Assembly: GCF_004331435.1 (NCBI RefSeq)
Contig: NZ_SJKA01000002.1
Location: 1-64,000 of the forward strand
DNA length: 64,000 bases
Direction: 5' to 3'
From: Kribbella sindirgiensis
Lineage (GTDB): Bacteria > Actinomycetota > Actinomycetes > Propionibacteriales > Kribbellaceae
Shown one piece after another: positions 61,353 to 64,000 of the stretch (position 1 is its first letter; every line of letters starts with the position of its first letter). The position numbers and the translations under genes were made by a program. A model generated the notes under the pieces. That model was not told the origin of the DNA. It did not search any database and worked only from the letters and a program-made list of their open reading frames with translations.

Positions 61353-63821
61353 ATGAGCGAGTCAGCGACGCCAACGCTGAGCGAGCTCCTCCGTACCTTC
61401 CGCATCCGAGCCGGCTTCACGCAGGCCGCGCTCGCCGAGAAGGCCGGTCTCAGCGAGCAGGCGATCAGCGTCCTCGAACGCGGCACCCGCAGCCGCCCCC
61501 GAATCGACACCGTCCGCTCACTCATTGCGGCTCTCGCCCTCACTCCGGCCGAAGCCGACCGGTTCCTCTCCATTGCCCGCGGCAAGAACAAGCAGGCTGG
61601 CACCACCAGGCTGGCCGGACGTCCGCTGATCACCGGCCCAACTCCGGTGCCGTGGCAACTACCTCCGGCCGCGCAGGACTTCACCGGCCGGACCGCACAA
61701 CTCGAGGCCGTCCTGTCGGTCCTGCGTAATCCCAGCGGCACCAAGCCGGTCAGCCTGGTCGCGGTCACCGGTATGGGCGGTATCGGCAAGACCACGCTGG
61801 CCGTAAAAGCCGCGCACCAGTTGACCGACAGCTACCCGGACGGCCATCTGTACCTGAATCTCCGCGGCTACGGACCAGGCGATCCGGTCTCCGTGGCGGA
61901 CGCCCAGGCACAGCTCCTGCGATCGGTCGGCGTCGACGTCCAGCGCATCCCCGAAGACGTCGAGGAAGCCGCCGGCCTGCTCCGCTCCCAACTCGCCGGC
62001 CGCCGCACCCTCATGCTCCTGGACAACGCCGCGGACGCTGCCCACGTCCTTCCACTCCTGCCCGGCAGCGCGGGGTCCGCTGTGCTCATTACCAGCCGCG
62101 GATCGTTGACGAGCTTGCCCGGTGCACGCCAGATTCACCTCGACGCGTTGTCGCAGTCCGAGACCATCGAACTCCTGACCGGAGTCGTCGGCGAGAGTCG
62201 GGTCGCGGCAGAGCCCGGGGCCGCCAAGACCCTCGCCACCATGTCGGGCCGCCTGCCGCTGGCGGTCCGTGTCATCGGGGGCCGCTTGGCAGCCCGACCG
62301 ACCTGGCCGATCCAGCACCTCGTGACCCTCCTGGAAGACGAAGGGCGCCGCCTGGACACCCTCGGCTCCGACGAAACCGGCGTCCGCGCCAGCATCGCCA
62401 GCTCGGTCGCGTTTCTCGAGAACAGTGAGCGGGCGCTCGATCGCGAGGCCGCCAGATCCCTTCCCCTGCTCAGTATTCCGGACGGGACCGACCTGGTCAT
62501 TGGCGTGGCCGCAGCCATTCTCGAGCTGCCAGCCGGTCGGACCGAGGCGATCCTGGAGCGTCTTACCGACCTGAATCTGCTGGAAGCGGCGGCTCCCGAG
62601 CGGTACCGCTTCCACGATCTCATTCGAGCGTTCGGCCGCGAACGCGCCGTCGACGTACTCGATCCCGGCCAACGCGACGCCGTACTCCAGCGCGTCCTGC
62701 GCTTCTACACAGCTTTCGCCTGGGCATTGCAGAGCAAGAGTTACGCGAGCAGCCCGCGGATCGCCTTCGCGACGATGCCGTTCACGCCGCTGCCTGCAGC
62801 AACGAACGCCGAGCAGGCCACCCGTTGGCTCGATGCCGAACACCACAATCTGATGGATCGCTACCACCAGGCGATGACGACCGGACCGGCCATCGCGCCA
62901 CTCGTTCCCGAGCTCACGCTGGCCCTGTTCGGCTATCACGAGTTGCGATCGCGGTGGGCGGAGATGGCCAAGATGTGCGGTGCCGCGCTGCAGGTGGCAG
63001 AGACGTCTGGGATGCACTCGGTCGCGGCCTGGCTGCAGCACGACCACGCCATACCGGAGGTCGAGAGCGGCAGCCTCGAAATTGCCGCGGACCGTCTGCT
63101 GCGTGCCCTGGAGATGTTCCGGGCGATCCCTGACCGCCAGGGCCAGGCTCGATGCTGTACGTCCGCAGCGCACGTCCTGGGCCGACTCGGCCGGGTGGAC
63201 GAGGCGATCGAGCTGGCAACCGAAGGTCTGGAGCTCAGCCTGCAACTCGGAGACACCAGGGTCGAAGGCGTGGCCTATCTCGCGCTCGGTGGTCTTTATG
63301 ACCGCAACGGTGACTTCGCGCTGGCCGACGACGCGTACGGGCGCGGCATCGCACTGGCGAAGGCCTCCGGAGACCGGCGGCTGGTCGCGAAGCAGTACCT
63401 CAGCACGGGCTTCTCACACGTGCTGGTAGGTCGGACAGACGACGCCCTCGAGCCGATCCTCCGCGGCCTGGAGGTTGCCCGCGAGGCCGGGAACAAGGAG
63501 CTGGAGTCGCAGGCACTGCAGCACCTGGCCGCGGTCTTCGCCCGCCGAGGCGAGTATCTGAAGGCTCGGCAAACAGTCGAGGAAGCCATCGACCTGATCC
63601 GGCCACTGGGGAATCTGGTACGTCTGGGGTACTTCACGCTCGAACTCGGCAAAATCAGCCTTGCAGCGGGTGACTTTACGGCCGCCGTCTCACACCTCGA
63701 GTCCGCGATTGAGATCCTGCACGGTCTCTCGCCGCATTTGGAGAGCACGGCCAGGGAATTACTTGAAGTAGCCCATCAGCGACAGCCGCATTCGTACATC
63801 TACCGATTCGACGAGGCGTAG
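61353..63821 (+). CDS. XRE-HTH / NB-ARC / TPR transcriptional regulator
   Basis: An 822-residue STAND-type regulator. An XRE helix-turn-helix occupies about 8-75 (LLRTFRIRAGFTQAALAEKAGLSEQAISVLERG); an NB-ARC ATPase follows with P-loop GMGGIGKTT (140-148), TLMLLDNAADAAHVLPLLPG as Walker B and a SGRLPLAVRVIGGRL GxP motif; the rest is helical TPR repeats (LGRLGRVDEAIELATEGLELSLQLGD and similar). ATG follows GAGGAGG. Such proteins control secondary metabolism or development in actinobacteria. Targets unknown. Confidence 0.92.
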   Translation: MSESATPTLSELLRTFRIRAGFTQAALAEKAGLSEQAISVLERGTRSRPRIDTVRSLIAALALTPAEADRFLSIARGKNKQAGTTRLAGRPLITGPTPVPWQLPPAAQDFTGRTAQLEAVLSVLRNPSGTKPVSLVAVTGMGGIGKTTLAVKAAHQLTDSYPDGHLYLNLRGYGPGDPVSVADAQAQLLRSVGVDVQRIPEDVEEAAGLLRSQLAGRRTLMLLDNAADAAHVLPLLPGSAGSAVLITSRGSLTSLPGARQIHLDALSQSETIELLTGVVGESRVAAEPGAAKTLATMSGRLPLAVRVIGGRLAARPTWPIQHLVTLLEDEGRRLDTLGSDETGVRASIASSVAFLENSERALDREAARSLPLLSIPDGTDLVIGVAAAILELPAGRTEAILERLTDLNLLEAAAPERYRFHDLIRAFGRERAVDVLDPGQRDAVLQRVLRFYTAFAWALQSKSYASSPRIAFATMPFTPLPAATNAEQATRWLDAEHHNLMDRYHQAMTTGPAIAPLVPELTLALFGYHELRSRWAEMAKMCGAALQVAETSGMHSVAAWLQHDHAIPEVESGSLEIAADRLLRALEMFRAIPDRQGQARCCTSAAHVLGRLGRVDEAIELATEGLELSLQLGDTRVEGVAYLALGGLYDRNGDFALADDAYGRGIALAKASGDRRLVAKQYLSTGFSHVLVGRTDDALEPILRGLEVAREAGNKELESQALQHLAAVFARRGEYLKARQTVEEAIDLIRPLGNLVRLGYFTLELGKISLAAGDFTAAVSHLESAIEILHGLSPHLESTARELLEVAHQRQPHSYIYRFDEA

Positions 63822-64000
63822 ACCGACGTCGTGGCGACCCGCCCACTCCAGGGCGACCGCCTCGGCCGACTCCAGCCCACCGGGAGTGTGCGACTCCGCG
63901 GCGGTGAGCTGCCAGTATCTTTCAAACGGATGTTTGGTAGTTGGCGGGCCACCCCGACGGGTGCTGTGGACAACGGCCGACGGTCGTCGGCGGATCCCCC
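63822..64000. other. Window-end non-coding stretch with upstream element copy 2
   Basis: Bases 63916-63998 repeat the blocks of 61204-61284: TATCTTTCAAACG, then GGACAACGGCCGA, five bases later TCGTCGGC, and GATCCC. By analogy a further regulator of the same type would start about 70 bp beyond the window on the plus strand. Bases 63822-63915 hold no gene I can support. Confidence 0.65.

Noticed and set aside
63759..63960. A protein-like minus-strand reading at the 3' end of the NB-ARC gene
   Set aside because: It reads through the repeated upstream module, has no start codon and overlaps the end of a clear gene antisense; judged chance in high-GC sequence.
1..64000. CRISPR arrays, prophage, complete insertion sequences, rRNA or tRNA genes
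   Set aside because: None was seen by eye. No regularly spaced direct repeats, transposase or integrase motifs, or cloverleaf-like sequences with a TTCGA-type loop in a gene gap were found; a tRNA scan would be the decisive test.

Overview
The window is high-GC DNA with dense, short-overlap operons. Its gene set (ergothioneine operon, multifunctional Kgd, WhiB1 next to PdtaS, two Wbl proteins, bL37, DUF3052, DUF6104) marks a free-living actinobacterium. A member of the Nocardioidales, most likely Kribbella or a close relative, is my inference from style and content; I could not search. It reads as ordinary chromosome. I saw no rRNA, tRNA, CRISPR array, prophage or complete insertion sequence.

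Layout. 1-714: non-coding, filled with palindromic repeats. 715-5001 (minus): egtABCD, ergothioneine synthesis. 5170-9702: siderophore uptake, an FhuF-like reductase plus ABC ATPase and two permeases (minus), diverging across an iron box from the binding lipoprotein (plus). 9703-11123: two unknown proteins. 11188-14084 (minus): FolP2-like protein, RibD-C reductase, MEMO1-like protein, TetR regulator. 14284-17308 (plus): oxidative L-fucose pathway. 17298-25288 (minus): NCS1 permease, HyuA-type hydantoinase, a 38-codon ORF, three tandem DUF917 (S-methyl-thiohydantoin desulfurase family) genes and a PucR regulator. 25411-28901: copper-type locus (DUF6153, DUF305, CopB-type ATPase). 28989-33707: ABC-F protein, GntR and LuxR regulators, small proteins. 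34137-38866: kgd, DUF6104, AAA ATPase. 38863-43843: ArsR regulator diverging from a CaCA exchanger, a Wbl protein, GNAT, MDR reductase, malic enzyme. 44045-49299: two complete polar amino-acid ABC transporters in tandem. 49394-53374: RsbW-like/SigF-like pair, WhiB1, PdtaS. 53480-60739: DUF2785, EEP hydrolase, DUF3311 plus solute symporter, DUF5317, degenerate and intact HD-GYP pair. 61000-64000: ribosomal protein bL37 and an XRE/NB-ARC/TPR regulator whose upstream element recurs at the window end.

The most interesting locus is 17298-25288: permease, ATP-dependent hydantoinase-type protein and three diverged DUF917 copies fit uptake and breakdown of a hydantoin- or thiohydantoin-type heterocycle. 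From memory, DUF917 is tied to S-methyl-ergothioneine degradation, and ergothioneine synthesis is encoded in the same window. A tiny ORF lies between two of these genes with ATGA overlaps at both ends. The second theme is intergenic: at least five families of palindromic or terminal-inverted-repeat elements of about 22-110 bp, several in more than one copy. Regulatory sites readable by eye include an iron box, a CsoR-type operator inside an apparently leaderless copB promoter, an ArsR-type palindrome, a CRP-type site upstream of whiB1, a start-proximal inverted repeat upstream of the ABC-F gene and a structured leader candidate upstream of kgd.
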